Below, piece after piece: positions 19,982 through 32,843 of a DNA stretch of 64,000 nucleotides. Under the pieces are notes generated by a model that saw only the letters and a list, made by a program, of their open reading frames with translations, was not told the DNA's origin and did no database searches. The stretch comes from Paramecium sonneborni (taxonomy: Eukaryota; Ciliophora; Oligohymenophorea; Peniculida; Parameciidae). The position numbers were made by a program, and so were the translations under genes. The DNA is taken from the NCBI GenBank assembly GCA_905182985.1, contig CAJJDN010000133.1:249731-313730 (forward strand). The letters are read 5' to 3'. Numbering within the stretch: position 1 is the first letter of the stretch; the number at the start of each line of letters is the position of its first letter.

Positions 19982-22146
19982 ATGAAGGAACATAAAGATG
20001 GAATTTATTAAGGAGGATAAAATTCTAAATAGCAAAAACATGGGCTTGGAGTGTACTTATGGGATGTAGGTTCAGCATATTATGGAGAGTGGAAAAACGA
20101 TTTGATAGATGGATAAGGAATTTTATTTTTAGGTGGATAGATTATAATCTAAGGAGGTTTTTAGAAAGGAGTTGCACATGGTTATTTAGTAATAAAAGTT
20201 GGTAAAAGAGTGTTTTATAGTTAATTTGATAAAGGAGAGGCTATATTCATATAGGAAGGAGAGAAAAAGATTACAATATAATAATCAAGTGCATAGATAA
20301 CAAATGATTGTAATGATGATGCCGATAGAATATTATAAGGAATAAGTAAATTGTAATAAGGTGATTTGTAAATATAGTTGTTTAATCATTGTATATACTA
20401 TGGGAATGTTGGTAAGGCAAATTTGCCAAATGGATTGGGGATAGAGATATCAAATTTGTTTTATTAATGTGGTTAATTTGTAGATGGGAAATTGAATGGT
20501 TTGGGTAGATTAGATTAATAGGAGGAGATTTATTAGGGATAATTTCAATAAGGTATATATCATGGGAATGGATTGATGATATTTAAGGATGAGAGAATCT
20601 AATGGGTGAAAGGTAAATATAATCAGGGACAATTGGTGGAGATCAAGAGCAGTGGTTATTTAGATTAAATGGAAACACCACAAGAATTAGTGTGTAATTT
20701 GTATTTATATCTTTATTAGTTACATTTAGTAAGAAACACAATTAATAGTATCTAATAACTCCAATCTCTAAAGATATTATTTTGGGTTATATAAGGTTGT
20801 TTGAAGTTATGTAATTTGTTAGACTTCGTGTTAATACTCTAACTGATATTAAATCATAACAGTACCCTCCTACAAGAAAATATAGTACTAATGCAAATAC
20901 ATTAAGTAAATCTGTTGAAGAAATTAAAAAATTATAAACTTAATTTAATACTAGAAATCTTAATTAATAAAATCAAATTTATGAAATCATTCTAGATTAA
21001 CATGATGAAAATTAAACCTAAAGAAAAACTGATACATAATAATCTAGAACTAAAACTTAACCTACTGAAGATTATTATGAAAATAAAATTTCATTTGGAT
21101 TACTAGAAATTCCAAGTCTTAAAAATTCCAGAAAAACTGCTGCTTTTTAATCTGAAGAACAATAATAATAAATTAAAAATAATAGTGAATATATTTAAAA
21201 AAGATCATCGTCTTAGAATGAAGTTAAATAAGTTTAACCATAATAAGTATAATAATAATTATAAACTAATGATCGTATGTTAACTCTGAAGAATATTTTA
21301 GAAGCTTAGAAATTAAAATACAATTCTGATTCCAAATAAAAAAAAACTGTTTTTGCTGATATTTAAACATCAACAGTTTAGAAAAGTAAATAGATTATAT
21401 AAAAAAATAATAAAAATTTACAATGTCTAAGTGAGGTTGTTTAAAAAGAGTTAAATAGATCTCCACCTAGTGAAGAAAGAAGATCTACCATTAAACCTAT
21501 TTATATATAATGTGATGAAAATGAATAATAGTAACTTAGTTCTTAAAAAACTCTGCCTAGTAAATTCAATGTTGATTATAATACGGCTTCTAATGATCAT
21601 AAAACAAAAATTCATGGTTTGCTTAATAAATTTAATAGTATAAAAATCAAACCTACTATAAAATAAGGAACTTAAAACATAGGATTGTCAACAAAATCTT
21701 TAAGTTCAAAATAATCTATGTAAAAGGTTTATGATACAAATGAGGCACCTTTAAATAACATTTAAAATTGTATTTCTTTAGTATCGCATAAAAATACTGT
21801 TCAAGAAAGAAATTTATAAACATCATTTGAAAAATAATAATTTAAAAAGATGGATGAATCAAATTATCATTCTTGCAATGGTAATTGTACTCAAATTCAA
21901 TTAGATGATTAGAACACTAAATATATTTAAGAAATTCGATAAGAATTAGCAGAATAAAAACAAATGCTAACTTAACTATTTTAATCTATGTAATAAAAAT
22001 AACCATAAGTTAATAAAAATTAATATGTTAAAAGATTACCTAATACACCTCAAAGGAATATTTAAATATAATAATAATAGCCAAAATAAGTTTATGTTTA
22101 TCCAGCATTTACATTTGTAAAATCAGTTTCTCCAGTAAGACTTTGA
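19982..22146 (+). CDS. MORN-repeat protein
   Basis: Predicted 714 aa after removing one 20-nt intron (20729-20748). Residues about 10-210 contain MORN-type repeats with the core Y-x-G-x-[WF]-x-x-G-x-x-x-G-x-G, for example YYGEWKNDLIDGQG and YQGQFQQGIYHGNG. The remaining 460 residues are Gln/Asn/Ser/Lys-rich and probably disordered, with a short coiled coil near the end. MORN proteins bind membranes or scaffold cytoskeletal structures; in ciliates many are axonemal or cortical. There is no kinase or other enzymatic domain. The small intron is needed to leave the MORN frame, and the continued frame stays open for more than 460 codons, which supports the model. Exact partner and location are unknown. 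Confidence 0.85.
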
Positions 22147-22214
22147 AAAATGATAATCACTTCCAATTTATAAAAATGTTTAATATATATTCTACTTTTA
22201 TTATTTTTATTAAA

Positions 22215-23190
22215 ATGTCAATTACAATCTCAACATGCCAATAAATTAGTCAATCACCTCTTAATTTAAGTACTGCAAAACAACTTTGGTCTTTTCCAAA
22301 AAGCAGTCGCTTTGGTAAATTAGAGAATCCAAATAAGTAACTGTGCTTTTAATTATTAGTTGTGCAGTTGCTTTTTATGATCTTCCTGATTAAAAAGAAA
22401 GGAGAGCTGCAGGTGTGGGCTATTCTTCTAAGTATAATAATTTCTATGTTCATATTAGATATGATTTTACTAAAAATGGACCTAAGACTCCTGCTCCTGG
22501 CACTTATAAGATAACTGGAGAATTAGATATTAATAAAACTAAAAATAGAGGGTTTCCCTTCGGTGTAAGCAGAGATGTATAAACAATTTATTATTTCTAG
22601 AAAATGTGGTAAAGTGGAATAATGGGTGGATTAAATAAAGTAACTCCAGGACCAGGAAAATATGAGGCTTAATCAACCCTCAGTTAAACAAGATATACTA
22701 TGCGACCTAAAAACTCTTAAGATATTATGATTCTTACCAAAAATGTTCCAGGTTTGCATTTTCTATTTATTCTAGGACCTGGAGCTTATAATTATGTTTA
22801 AGGAATTGATTCTAAAGGAAGATATCCTATTTCCAAGTTTTCTAATAGTTGTGCTACTCTTTTTAATCCTCCAAGATCTAAGAGATTTGACAATAAATAA
22901 TGTAAATTCAAATTTTCTATTTATCTCAGACAGCAATGATGTACCAGGACCAGGAAATTATAAATTAGATAACATAGGTATTTAAAAGGTAATCTTTTTA
23001 TTTTTATTTTTTTAAGACTGGATTTTATCCTGTTTCTAATTTACATTCAAGTAAATGTAGAAGTTTCCCTCATGATATCCGAAAAACTTACTCAGTTTCT
23101 AGTATGTAAACTCCAGGACCTGGTTAATATCGATTACCTTCTGATTTTGGATATTATGAATCTAAATCAAAATCAATATCTAGAAATTGA
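22215..23190 (+). CDS. PGP-repeat (SHIPPO/STPGR-type) protein
   Basis: Predicted 273 aa from seven exons; six introns of 23, 27, 24, 24, 28 and 28 nt are crowded into less than 1 kb. The mature protein carries four or five Pro-Gly-Pro-Gly-x-Tyr type motifs: TPAPGTYK, TPGPGKYE, PGPGAYNY, PGPGNYK and TPGPGQYR. Several introns lie next to the motifs. Such repeats mark sperm-tail and ciliary microtubule proteins (SHIPPO/ODF3 and STPG families), some of them microtubule inner proteins. The gene begins 68 bp after the MORN gene on the same strand and ends 70 bp from a convergent gene. Binding to doublet microtubules is inferred from the family only. Confidence 0.85.
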
Positions 23191-23260
23191 TCATAGAATT
23201 TATTTTTGCACATTATTAAGTGATTTTTTAGATTAATTTTATTATAATATATTGTTGTTA

Positions 23261-24656
23261 TCATAAAATCTCATAATCAAAATTGTTGGGTCGATACAAT
23301 TTTCTTTCAAAACTGTCCAACATATTGTTTACAATTTACAAATCATTTTCGTCATTTTTATTTTAATCATTTACAAAATTACTGTTACATTTAATCTATA
23401 TTCTTTTTTTTGGTATCATAGATTATTTACTACGTGAAAAATGAATAGAAGTTTCCTTTAATAATGAACTATTGGCTTTAAGTGTTTTACTAAAATTACT
23501 TTCAGCTTATTCAACAGCTTATGCTAATAATAATCCTTTAAATTCTGTTCTATCAAGTGGATGCTTGTGAGAAAGTGTAGATACAGATTTGGATTTTTGA
23601 CTAAAGATGATAATAATTAAAATACTTATGAATTATAAAAATAGGATTTGTTTAAGTTTAATTTTGAATAAGATTATTATTATTTTATTCATTCTTAGTT
23701 ACTAATCCAGCATTAAAGGAAATGGAATTAAAATCCTAAAATAGTTAATAATATATTACACTTCCAACTGTATATGGTCTACTTGTTTGATTGAACTAAG
23801 CAGAATTAATGATTTAGTTTTATAGTAATTATACTGTTTGTGATTATTATTATTGATTATCTAATTATTGTAATGTAGATTCTATAACATCTTTATTTTA
23901 TCTACAATTGGTTTAAGCAGTTGTTACTCTTTATAAACTTAATCTTGAAGGGAGAATGCCAGTTCTTTATTCCATTTCAAGATTAGTCATTCTTCTAAGA
24001 GTACTTTATTATTTAATATGTTCCATATTTTAAAGTCTTAATTCTTCTTTAATTTATTCAATTTGCATGTCTTTCTGAATTTTTTCGTTAATTGCTTTAA
24101 CTCCTTGTTCTTCCATTTATAATATCTTTGGATTAATAAGTAAATTAACATATTTTTGACTTTGTTAATTTAATTTATTCCATAGATGATCTGGTCGACC
24201 CAGTAATGCTGTTCTTGAAAGGATTGGTTTAACAGAAATTGTATCTACTTAAACATCATTACGTTGTGAACTTAAGTTTTATAAACTACCTCTTTCTAAT
24301 TTTCTTTAATGTAATCGCATAAGGTCTTCTTCTCTTGCCATATTATAGTATATTATTTTATTGCGTTGTAATTCTTATTTCTCTTTTTATTCCATTTATT
24401 TCAATTACCTTATTCTCTTTTCACCTTTTTCATGTTGTTCTTTTAATTATTTGAATACCTTTGCATTTGACTTTGCTTAATGTGGATTATTCCAAATATG
24501 AGTATTATCATTATAGTAATCATGTGTCTTTTTTTAATGCTCATTCATCGGAACTGTTTAATACCTACATTAATAAACTAAATACTCTGGTAATTTGGTT
24601 TAAAGATAATATTTATCAATCTCTTTTTTTGGGTAAGCTGGATGATTAATTATCAT
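23261..24656 (-). CDS. Unknown basic coiled-coil protein
   Basis: Predicted 448 aa after introns of 24 and 25 nt. The N-terminus contains a Tyr/Pro/His-rich segment beginning MIINHPAYPKKEIDKYYL, followed by a highly charged helix and then alternating Gln/Asn-rich and helical stretches. No known domain recognised. The start ATG 24654-24656 is preferred over the Met at 24339-24341 because the frame stays open and charged well upstream of the latter. The two neighbouring genes on the left encode ciliary-type proteins, so a cytoskeletal role is conceivable but unproven. Confidence 0.7.
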
Positions 24657-24885
24657 TTATAATTATTAATCAATTTCTTTTTTTTTAACAATAACAAATA
24701 TTTATATTTCATTTAACAATTTATCAGTTCATCTTATATTCCATAATTAATCAAATTAATTCAAATATAATTCAATTTCATTAAACAAATAATTTACAAA
24801 TCTTTTTAGTTTTAAGTTTTTATAACACTAAAAACTTTTAATTTTAATAAATTTTTGAAAAATAAACAGAACTAATAATAAAGGA
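24657..24885. promoter_or_regulatory. Divergent intergenic region
   Basis: 229 bp between two outward-facing start codons; both promoters must lie here. It is very AT-rich, with a run of nine or ten T near 24677. No specific motif recognised. Confidence 0.4.
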
Positions 24886-25655
24886 ATGGACAAACAATAA
24901 ATACTGATTTCATCCAAACAAGACCTTTGGGATCTATAAACTCAAGTTAGTTACTAAATTAAAGATAATTGTCAATTATTGAAATTAATTGATGAGACAA
25001 ATGAAAAAGTCATAGAAAAACTTATAAAATAATAAGAAAAACTTTAAATACTAATCAATAAATTGGATTACTTTCAAATATAACCAAAAGTCAGCTACCT
25101 TGATTCAATTTTGAAACATCAGTACTAATACGAATTAAAATTATCTGAAGATTTAGAATTGCCATGTTATAGAAATCGAATATTTTCCATTCGTTTTAAT
25201 CTCATGTATCAAGACTAAATATTCATTAATGCAAACAAAATCATAGTTGAACTCGAGATGTATTATAATTAAATTATTTCTAAGTTGGACATATGACGAA
25301 TTACCAAAAAAGTTGTAGCATAACAATCAAGGAGAATCAATATATAAAGGCTGTTAATAAGCATTTATTAAAGAAGGAGTAGGACGTCTTAACAAAATTT
25401 AGATAAAGGAAGTATCCTCTCATTTTCCAAGAGGATAATTTGTACTAGTAATTGTACCAGTAAATGATCATGGTGTAATCGGGAATCAAAAGTAATTATT
25501 TATTATTAAGGTATATTAGATTAGGTTAGATCAAAAAAGAGTGGATCAAACCATTAGTCTTATATGAATTTGTTGTTAAAGCAAAAAGATTCTCAAATCG
25601 TCATATTCCTTATTTCATTCGAAAAGATGGAAGTATTAGCATGAAACCTATCTGA
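24886..25655 (+). CDS. Unknown protein, about 238 aa
   Basis: Three exons with introns of 25 nt (ending TTTCTAAG) and 28 nt (ending ATATTAG); 717 coding nt. The first 80 residues form a probable coiled coil. The rest looks like alternating beta-strands, with aromatic and hydrophobic stretches such as NRIFSIRFNLMYQ and RGQFVLVIVPVNDHG, and ends in a basic segment. There is no signal peptide or membrane helix. I do not recognise the family; a compact beta-sandwich such as a C2-like fold is possible but unsupported by specific residues. It is convergent with the next gene, with 110 bp between stops. Confidence 0.65.
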
Positions 25656-25765
25656 TTAATAATAAATAATTTATATATTATATTTAATTATTTAAATTTT
25701 CAGAAAGGTTATTACAAAGAGAATGAGTATAAATAAGTAATAATATTCAATTATTAATCTCAATT

Positions 25766-26317
25766 TCACTACTTTTATTCGTTTAATATTTTTTATCCGA
25801 TTTCTCTCAATCTCCGAGCAGCAAATTTGTATACATCATTTATTTATACTTTTTATGTTAGTATTTCAGCAAAAATCACCATAAATATCTTTTCTAATCC
25901 AGTTTATTTTAAATATTCTTATAATCTTTTTGAATCTAATTATTGATCTGTTTAAGTTTTCAGAATTTAAATACTTAAGACTCCAACAACTATTTATTCA
26001 TGTATAATTTTTATTTCATTTATTTGTTTAGTAAATAAGGTTTCTAAGAGTTGATTTGAGTAACCTAATTATTTATTATCACTAATTAATAAGATTTAGA
26101 GAATTTAATCTTGATCATCATAATTAAGTTTATAAATATCTCTGTCTTCAATATTTTGAATTGTTATTACTTATTTGATTTCATTTACTTTTGATATAAT
26201 GGTTAATTATATTTAAATGTTTCGTTCATCAAGTAAATTTAATTTGACTTATCTCAATTAGATCTCTATCTAATTCTTTTGTTGGGAAATTTCTGAGTCA
26301 GCAATTTCATTTATCAT
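25766..26317 (-). CDS. Small protein with possible RIIa/DPY-30-like end
   Basis: An intronless frame of 183 aa. The first 120 residues are helical and rich in Gln, Ile and Asp. The last 45 residues (from about YLKQTGLEKIFMVIF to ARRLREIGQ) resemble the two-helix dimerisation/docking domain of RIIa/DPY-30 proteins, in which a hydrophobic helix is followed by an Asn/Asp turn and a second helix ending in an L-R-E-I-G-like stretch. In cilia, such domains dock onto AKAP-like helices of radial spokes and related complexes. The similarity is short and judged by eye. The gene starts 31 bp after the stop of the upstream kinase gene on the same strand. Confidence 0.55.
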
Positions 26318-26348
26318 AAATATTAATGTTATTATAATGCAATTTTTT

Positions 26349-26530
26349 TCAATATTTTCTAGGTGGTTCTTTAGTAGTAACAATCTTTGGTGCTAAAACT
26401 TAAGTAACAGGCTTGACTAACTCCTTAGATTAGATAAACTATTTATTTTAAGATGTGGTTCTTTTTTTCTCAACAGACAATTATTATGAAACTTTACTAG
26501 TCTATTATAATTATGTTCTTCTTTATCCAG

Positions 26531-26569
<39 letters not shown>

Positions 26570-27726
26570 GTTATTGATTATTAGAATTAAGATGATGATT
26601 ATTATTATTTCCAATCTTTTTATCAGATTCAATTCCATTAGGTTTTGTTACTTATTATTATTATTGTTATTATAATGGCTATGTCATAATCATTAATTTA
26701 TTTTCAGATAATAAGTCTTATTAAGTTTTAATTAGATTCTCATCCTTAATCCATTCAAATTTATAATCCCATTCAAAACCTATTTTCTTAAATGCATCCT
26801 TAATTATTAATTAAAATATATATACTTTAAAAAGACCTCTTAAATAATTATAATCTGGTTTATCTTCAAATTTTAAATTCTTACAATAATTAAGGTATTG
26901 ACTCATTTCAATAGGAAATCCTTTGCAAAGTGCATCTGGAGATGTTTCAAGTTTTTTTTCCATAATTCTTTAATATTTATCTTTTTGATTATTAGCTTTC
27001 ATATTTTACCAAGGTAATTAACCTCTAAGTAAATACATGAGTACATAACCAAGTGATTCTAAATCATCTCTTCTTGATTATTCCAAACCTAAATGCGTAT
27101 TTACAGAAGCATAACGAGCAGTTCCAGTTAAACTTTTACCTTCACGATAAGGAATATGTCCTTCTTTTGTTAAATATCTCTTAGCCAATCCAAAATCAAG
27201 TATATATACACGAGTTGCTTTTTTACCTAAACCAATTAAAAAGTTATCTGGTTTTATATCACGATGTAAAAACTATTTAGTATGAATATATTCAATCCGT
27301 TAAATCATTTAATCACCCAACATAAGCACCTAAATTATACATATTACTTATTACTGTTTTCAGGGATAGTCTTTTGTTATTTTTATTAAACAACTCTTCC
27401 AAACTTTAACCCAGTAAATCCATGACGATGTAATTATAATCACCGTCTTGGCCTTAAGCATATATTCTAGGAATCCCTAACTTTGAGTTAATAATTCAAA
27501 TACCTTTATCACTAGGATCAGATCCTTACAAGTAATTATATAACTTTGCCTCAAAAAATATTTATGGATGTTTTGTATCACTTCTTTCTAGTTTCATTGC
27601 ATATTCTTCTTTCCCTTTAGCAACTAAATAAATTTCTCCAAAAGCACCACTCCCCACTCTCTTTATTAATTTATAAACCTTTCCAATCACTTAATTTGTC
27701 AGATCTTTACCAATAGGAGTGTCCAT
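26349..27726 (-). CDS. Casein kinase 1 family protein kinase
   Basis: Predicted 432 aa after introns of 27, 25 and 27 nt. The kinase domain (residues about 12-300) has the glycine loop [10 protein letters not shown], the lysine in YAMKLER, the catalytic loop [17 protein letters not shown], and the CK1-specific activation region [14 protein letters not shown] followed by [13 protein letters not shown]. It lacks the APE motif, as CK1 enzymes do. The C-terminal 130 residues are a Gln/Asn-rich tail containing an uninterrupted poly-Gln stretch. CK1 phosphorylates Ser/Thr, often primed sites. The active-site residues look complete. The tail probably affects localisation or aggregation; that is inference. 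Confidence 0.95.
26531..26569 (-). repeat. ATT/TAA trinucleotide repeat encoding poly-Gln
   Basis: Thirteen ATT units on the plus strand, read as TAA on the coding strand inside the CK1 gene. Under the reassigned code this gives about 13 consecutive Gln; a standard-code reading shows poly-Asn in another frame. A further short CAA/TAA run lies next to it. Confidence 0.9.
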
Positions 27727-28918
27727 TTAATTATTCAATAACTATTATAATATAATTCAAAATTATTTATAGTATAAATATGCCAAGAGCATATAGATTG
27801 TCTATTAATAAACAAGCACTTTGCGGCTATAAAATATTCTAAAGTATGCTTGTATCCATGTAAAAATAAGTATAATTCTTCAATATATAATTCATTATTT
27901 TTACCTAGTATACTGAATAAACTATAAAAAACTATTAACAGGAAAAGTTGTTCTCATTTTATTATTCCCACACTATTGATTTATTGTATATCTATAACTT
28001 TTATTTTCAAATCACCATTTGAATTTATAGAAAGTCTTACATTCCATAATTATCAACTTTAATCAATAAGTGTTCCTATCTAATTTTTTGAGAATTTTAG
28101 GTTATTAAATTAATATTATGGTTTTTATAATAAATCCTAACCTAAATTAAACTGATTTATATTCTCTAACTTAAATAACAATGTGATTATTGGTGTTTTT
28201 TATGATTCTGAAATATTTAAGGGCTAATAAAATATTTATTCATTATTTAATTTTTAGTTTAACTACAAGGTTGAAGAAATTTCATTTGATTTATCTTAAA
28301 AAATAGAATTCAGTCCTTTATGTTAGCTTAACAAAGTTCTTGGAATTTCCTACTGATTATTTATTAACAATCAGTCTATCGATTTTAAATTTAATTATAT
28401 TTCAATCCTTTAAGATCCTTAGTTTTGAATTAAGCTTAGTTATTTGAATAAACTAATCATCTTTAATTATTGATTTGGCTCTTAATAGAAAAAAAAAATT
28501 TGATTCTTAAATTTGAGTAATTTATTCTATATACACATTAGCATATCTTAATCTATTTTATTCTAATTTTTTTTATTTTATTCTTAAATATTCAATATTT
28601 TATATTAATTATATTAGATCTTGATTTTTTAAATTAGCTTGGTTTATTTATTTTTTTAAGCAATTTCTTTCATTTATAAATACTTATTATATAATTTCTC
28701 CTTTAATATCTATATTTAAATGGTTTTATGAGTTTTACTAATTGTAAATACAAGAAATTAAATTCTTTTTTCTTCATGCTTAATAAATGATCTATACTTT
28801 AAGATTTTAATTTCTTGTTTCTTTCTTAATTATGAATTGACAATGTATCACATAAAAATAATCCAAACATTCTTTGTTTAAGATTTTGAATTTAGAAATT
28901 ATTAGATATAATAATTTT
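27727..28918. other. Unresolved region, protein-like but broken frames
   Basis: About 1.2 kb between the CK1 start and a plus-strand coiled-coil gene. On the minus strand several frames look protein-like but none stays open. One frame from about 28400 to the TGA at 27954-27956 has a Ser/Glu/Pro-containing composition typical of real coding sequence, interrupted by in-frame TGAs near 28060 and 28372. Another frame upstream (about 28420-28700) looks like a coiled coil. I could not find GT...AG introns that join them. It may be a decayed gene, a gene with sequencing errors, or simply AT-rich noncoding DNA. Confidence 0.3.
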
Positions 28919-30651
28919 ATGTTTGTATAAGAATTTAAAAATATATATTAAACAGTTAATGGATAAATCTGTTTTATTGGAAATGCAGCTTAAAGAAGCA
29001 TTAGATAGAGAAGCGAATTTAAAAAAACTAAATGAGTCATTAATGAAAGCTATGGGAGATATTTCTAATCATGACAAAGGAAAAGAAATACAATTATTAA
29101 ATTAATTACATGATTCAGAAATTTCTAAATTGAAGACAACTCTTAGTGAGAAAATAACTATTTTAGAATATGAAGTAACTTTATATTAATATTTAGTATC
29201 GAAATAAATGTTAGGAATTTAGTAAATTGGAAAAAAATTACAATCAATTAATGTTAGATTATGAAGAATTAGAGAATAAAGAAAAGTATTATTAATTATA
29301 AATTTATGGTAGAAAATGTTATAAATGTACTGACTTTTAACTTTAGATTACACAAATTATAAAATAAAATGAAATTTAGAAAGAAGGTTTGGCTAGAGAG
29401 TTTTCAGAAGCATTAAATAATTAAAAGTCAATTTTAGAATATGTATAAAATTCAAACTAATGAAAGGATTCTAATTGTCTGAAATTAAAAGTCAAATAAC
29501 TTAACTTTGAATTAGAATAAGAATATAAAGAAAAAGAAAAATAATAAAAAATAATGCAAGAATTGGGTTAATTACATGAATAAGCAGTATTTTTATAAAA
29601 TAAATTAGTAAAGAAGCTTATTGTAATAAATAGCTGATCTTAATAGAGTTCATAATGAAACTATTATCCAAAATAATTAATATTAAACCCTTAGTTAAAC
29701 AAGAGAGCAATCATAAGCATAAAAAATTTGTTAGTTAGAATAAGATAAAATAATTTTAGAAAAACATTTATTAGAGTAGAAGTAATTAGTAATTAAAACT
29801 TTTTTAGAGATTAGAATCTTAAATTGGAAAACTAAATTAAATAACTTGAAATTTAATTAAGAGATAAAGAAAATAAATTAATGGAATAGAAGAATGAATT
29901 ATCAAAAAAATTAATCAATGAAAAGAAAATTGCAGAATAATGTTAAGCTGTAGCTTTGAAATTAAAAAATGATTTTTAAAGGAAATAATCTCTACTTATT
30001 GAAGAATCATTAAAAAAAGAATAACAGTTAAAATCAGTTTAAACTTAATTAACAAGATAAAAAAGTAGAAATAAATATTATGAAAATGCATTAAGTTAAG
30101 TTAATTTATTAGAGATTAAAAATTCAACTCCTAAATAAATTAAACATAAAAAGAATAATTTTTCTAATGATTATAATAATTAAAACTAACTTGGGCATAA
30201 AAAGGTATTTAAAAGTTGATTTGTAGAATGCACTAAGTTAAGGTCATGTTAATAAAATAAAAATATTGCCATCTTCAATATAAAAAAGTGAAGCTGATTC
30301 TATTCATTTTAATTTAACTGATATGTTAAATTCTACAAGAAATCCAGATCAATAAAATCTTTCATGTAGGTAATCAAATGAAGATATTGGATCTCATATA
30401 GAATAATTCAATTGTGCTGCAAAATTTGTATTATTAATATATTTATGAATATAAGGTTTAGACAAATGAAGATTCAATTATTCCAATGTAATAATTGACA
30501 GATAGATAATTATCTCCAAGAACAAGAAGTATTTTTATCATTTTTTAAATTAATAGTTTAAACAGTTAATCCAAAAGGACCACCTTAAAGAGTAAGATAA
30601 ATTCAAGCTGATTTATATAAAGAGAATATAGTTGTAAGGCCTAAAGGATGA
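28919..30651 (+). CDS. Unknown coiled-coil protein, about 509 aa, many introns
   Basis: Eight introns of 31, 22, 24, 22, 26, 22, 28 and 28 nt give a 1530-nt reading frame. Almost the whole product is a predicted coiled coil rich in Gln, Glu, Lys and Leu; residues 1-400 have long heptad stretches, and the last 100 residues are more Ser/Asn-rich and basic. No motor or enzymatic motif. If the 31-nt first intron is real the start is 28919; the Met at 28960-28962 is in the same frame and is an alternative start. Possible roles include centriole or cilium scaffolds, but nothing specific can be read. Confidence 0.65.
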
Positions 30652-30744
30652 AAATTATAAAATATTAAATTTAATATTTTCAGGCCCAATAATTCTCCTA
30701 AAATATTATTTCTCTTGAATCTTGGAATTTAATAATTAATCCAT

Positions 30745-31420
30745 TCATTTTCTTTGAAAACTATTGTTTTAGTCATATCTTTCAAGTCTTTAGAATAAAA
30801 ATATAAAAACTATTCCTCTTTAAGAATTGAACCTGTTTAATTTCGAAAGAAACAAAAACGGAATTATATTATATTTTTTTTATTTATTTTCAAAGAAGTA
30901 TCCATGTATCTTTAAATTAAATACAATTTTTTAAATCTAATTCATATTCATATATAATATTTTTACAAATAAAAGACTTATTGATTTTGTAACAAGAATA
31001 ATTAAAATATAGAAAAGATTTATCATTTTCTTATGAAGTTTCAAACTTTAGAACAGGGTTTGTTTTTATGAAGGGGACTTGGATTTAAAATAATTTATTT
31101 TTTCAATTGCTTCTCTCTTAAAATAATTTAAAAACTCACACACACTTGCAAAAATAACCATTGCAACATTAGCAATGATAAAACATACGTTTTGAATTCC
31201 TATGACATTAAGTGTGTACTTTTACATCTTCATCACTTTGATAGTACGTATCTAATTTACACTTGAATTAATAAAATTTCAATTTTACATTTATACAAAG
31301 TGGACAATTCAAAGATAATCCATTACAAATAACCAAATCGAATATTTTATGACAAGTACAACAACTTAAGAAGCCTACACTTATTTTGCACCATGGACAG
31401 ACTATAATTGAGTCATTCAT
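30745..31420 (-). CDS. Small Cys-rich zinc-binding protein; C-terminal exons uncertain
   Basis: The first two exons are clear: ATG 31418-31420, a 27-nt intron, then a frame to about 31136. They encode about 85 residues with at least six CxxC-like pairs (CPWCK, CCTCHK, CPLCI, then C..CNGYFCKC), a pattern of zinc-ribbon or treble-clef fingers. A 25-nt intron starting GTGTGAG removes the TGA at 31136-31138 and leads into a basic Ser/Lys-rich stretch. Further downstream several frames look coding and I could not choose. The stop at 30745-30747 belongs to the frame following that intron. Function unknown; DNA, RNA or protein binding through zinc are all possible. Confidence 0.45.
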
Positions 31421-31585
31421 TATTCTTTTATAATTTTATAAATAAAAATATAAACAATTGTAATTGTGTATTAATGCGTCAAGTATTTCTTTTTAATATA
31501 ATAAGCTAAGTTATTAAGTTATTTATATATTTAGTTATTATTAATAAGTAAATCGATAGAAAATTTTAGAGAAAAATTAATTATA

Positions 31586-32843
31586 TCAATTTTTATGGTA
31601 CTTCTAATTAAATAATGTTTTAGAGCATGTGTGATTACGAATTCCTTTTGATTCATTAAATAAAATGCTTCTCATTATTAGAAATGCTCTATTTGTATTT
31701 TTTTACTATGGAAATAATTACTGATAAAAAGTTTAATTTAGATTTTAATTGATTTTGGGTTTTTTAAATTGTCTTTTAGGAGAAACTGATTAACTTGATA
31801 TTACAAATTAATTAAAGGATTCTAATAATTGATAAGTAGTTTACAATTTAAATCAATCGAACTAACTTTTTTTTTATTTTAAGGAGTTTAATGTGAAGAA
31901 TTTTACCCATTTAATTTATTATTTTTTTAAAATGAATGATCAGTATTTTCTCTAACAGTTTAATTTGAAAATATTATACTATTAGATTTATTTTAGGAAT
32001 ATATTCTAGCCCTTTTATTTAAAGAATCAATTATTACGAAATCATTATCAAGACTAAAATCTTTTATTGCATTATTAGATTTCAAATATTTTTTTGGGGT
32101 TGTAGAACTAAATCTATTGAATTTCCGATTTTAAGTTAGAGTACCAAACATTCTAATATTTCTATTTTAATATGGGGTTTCCAATGTAAAATTCATTTAT
32201 GAAAAGTTAATTTATTATGCCTTATTTTCAATGGTAGTCAATAATGGATATTTTTATTATTAGATGTAAAGAAATTATTTATTCCTTTCTAAACTAATCT
32301 TGAATAATCTTTCAACATTATCTTATTTTGATTGATAGTAAAGTATCATATTATCAATATTTTCTCTTTAATATCATAATAATCATACTAATTTAATTAC
32401 AAAATGCCATATAATTTCCAAAAGGGATCTTCGTAAAACTAAAACAAAGATTTGTTGATTTTACTATATATTTGCCAATCTGTAGGCTATTTAATTTAAG
32501 AAACTAATTATTTAACTTTATTTTCAATTCCTGAGTTATGAATTTAATTGAGAATTTGAATGAAATTAAATGTTACTAATTTCTATTGAATGGCAGCAAG
32601 ATAATCAAATTAATTTTGGTTCTTACATTTTTCCATCAATTCTGAGAGTCTAAGTTAGAATCTACCTAATAACCTATAAATATAAATATAGGACATATAC
32701 TTTTTATTGGATTCTTAGAGTTGGAAGGTTTTGTATTTTTCTTAAAATTTAGGAATCAATTCAACTAAATAATCTTCTTTACCTTCTAATTTAAAACAAA
32801 TTCCTTTAAACAATTGATCTAAATCATCAGAACTTAATTCCAT
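31586..32843 (-). CDS. Unknown protein, about 403 aa
   Basis: Two 23-nt introns leave a 1212-nt frame. The N-terminal 170 residues are helical, beginning MELSSDDLDQLFKGI. The middle is a Ser/Asn/Thr-rich probably disordered segment, and the C-terminus is basic. No recognised domain, signal peptide or membrane segment. Choosing the 23-nt introns restores one continuous frame across three otherwise broken ones, which supports the model. Confidence 0.65.

Noticed and set aside
24461..24649. Plus-strand 62-aa ORF
   Set aside because: It lies opposite the N-terminal exon of the minus-strand gene 23261-24656, whose frame is open and charged throughout.
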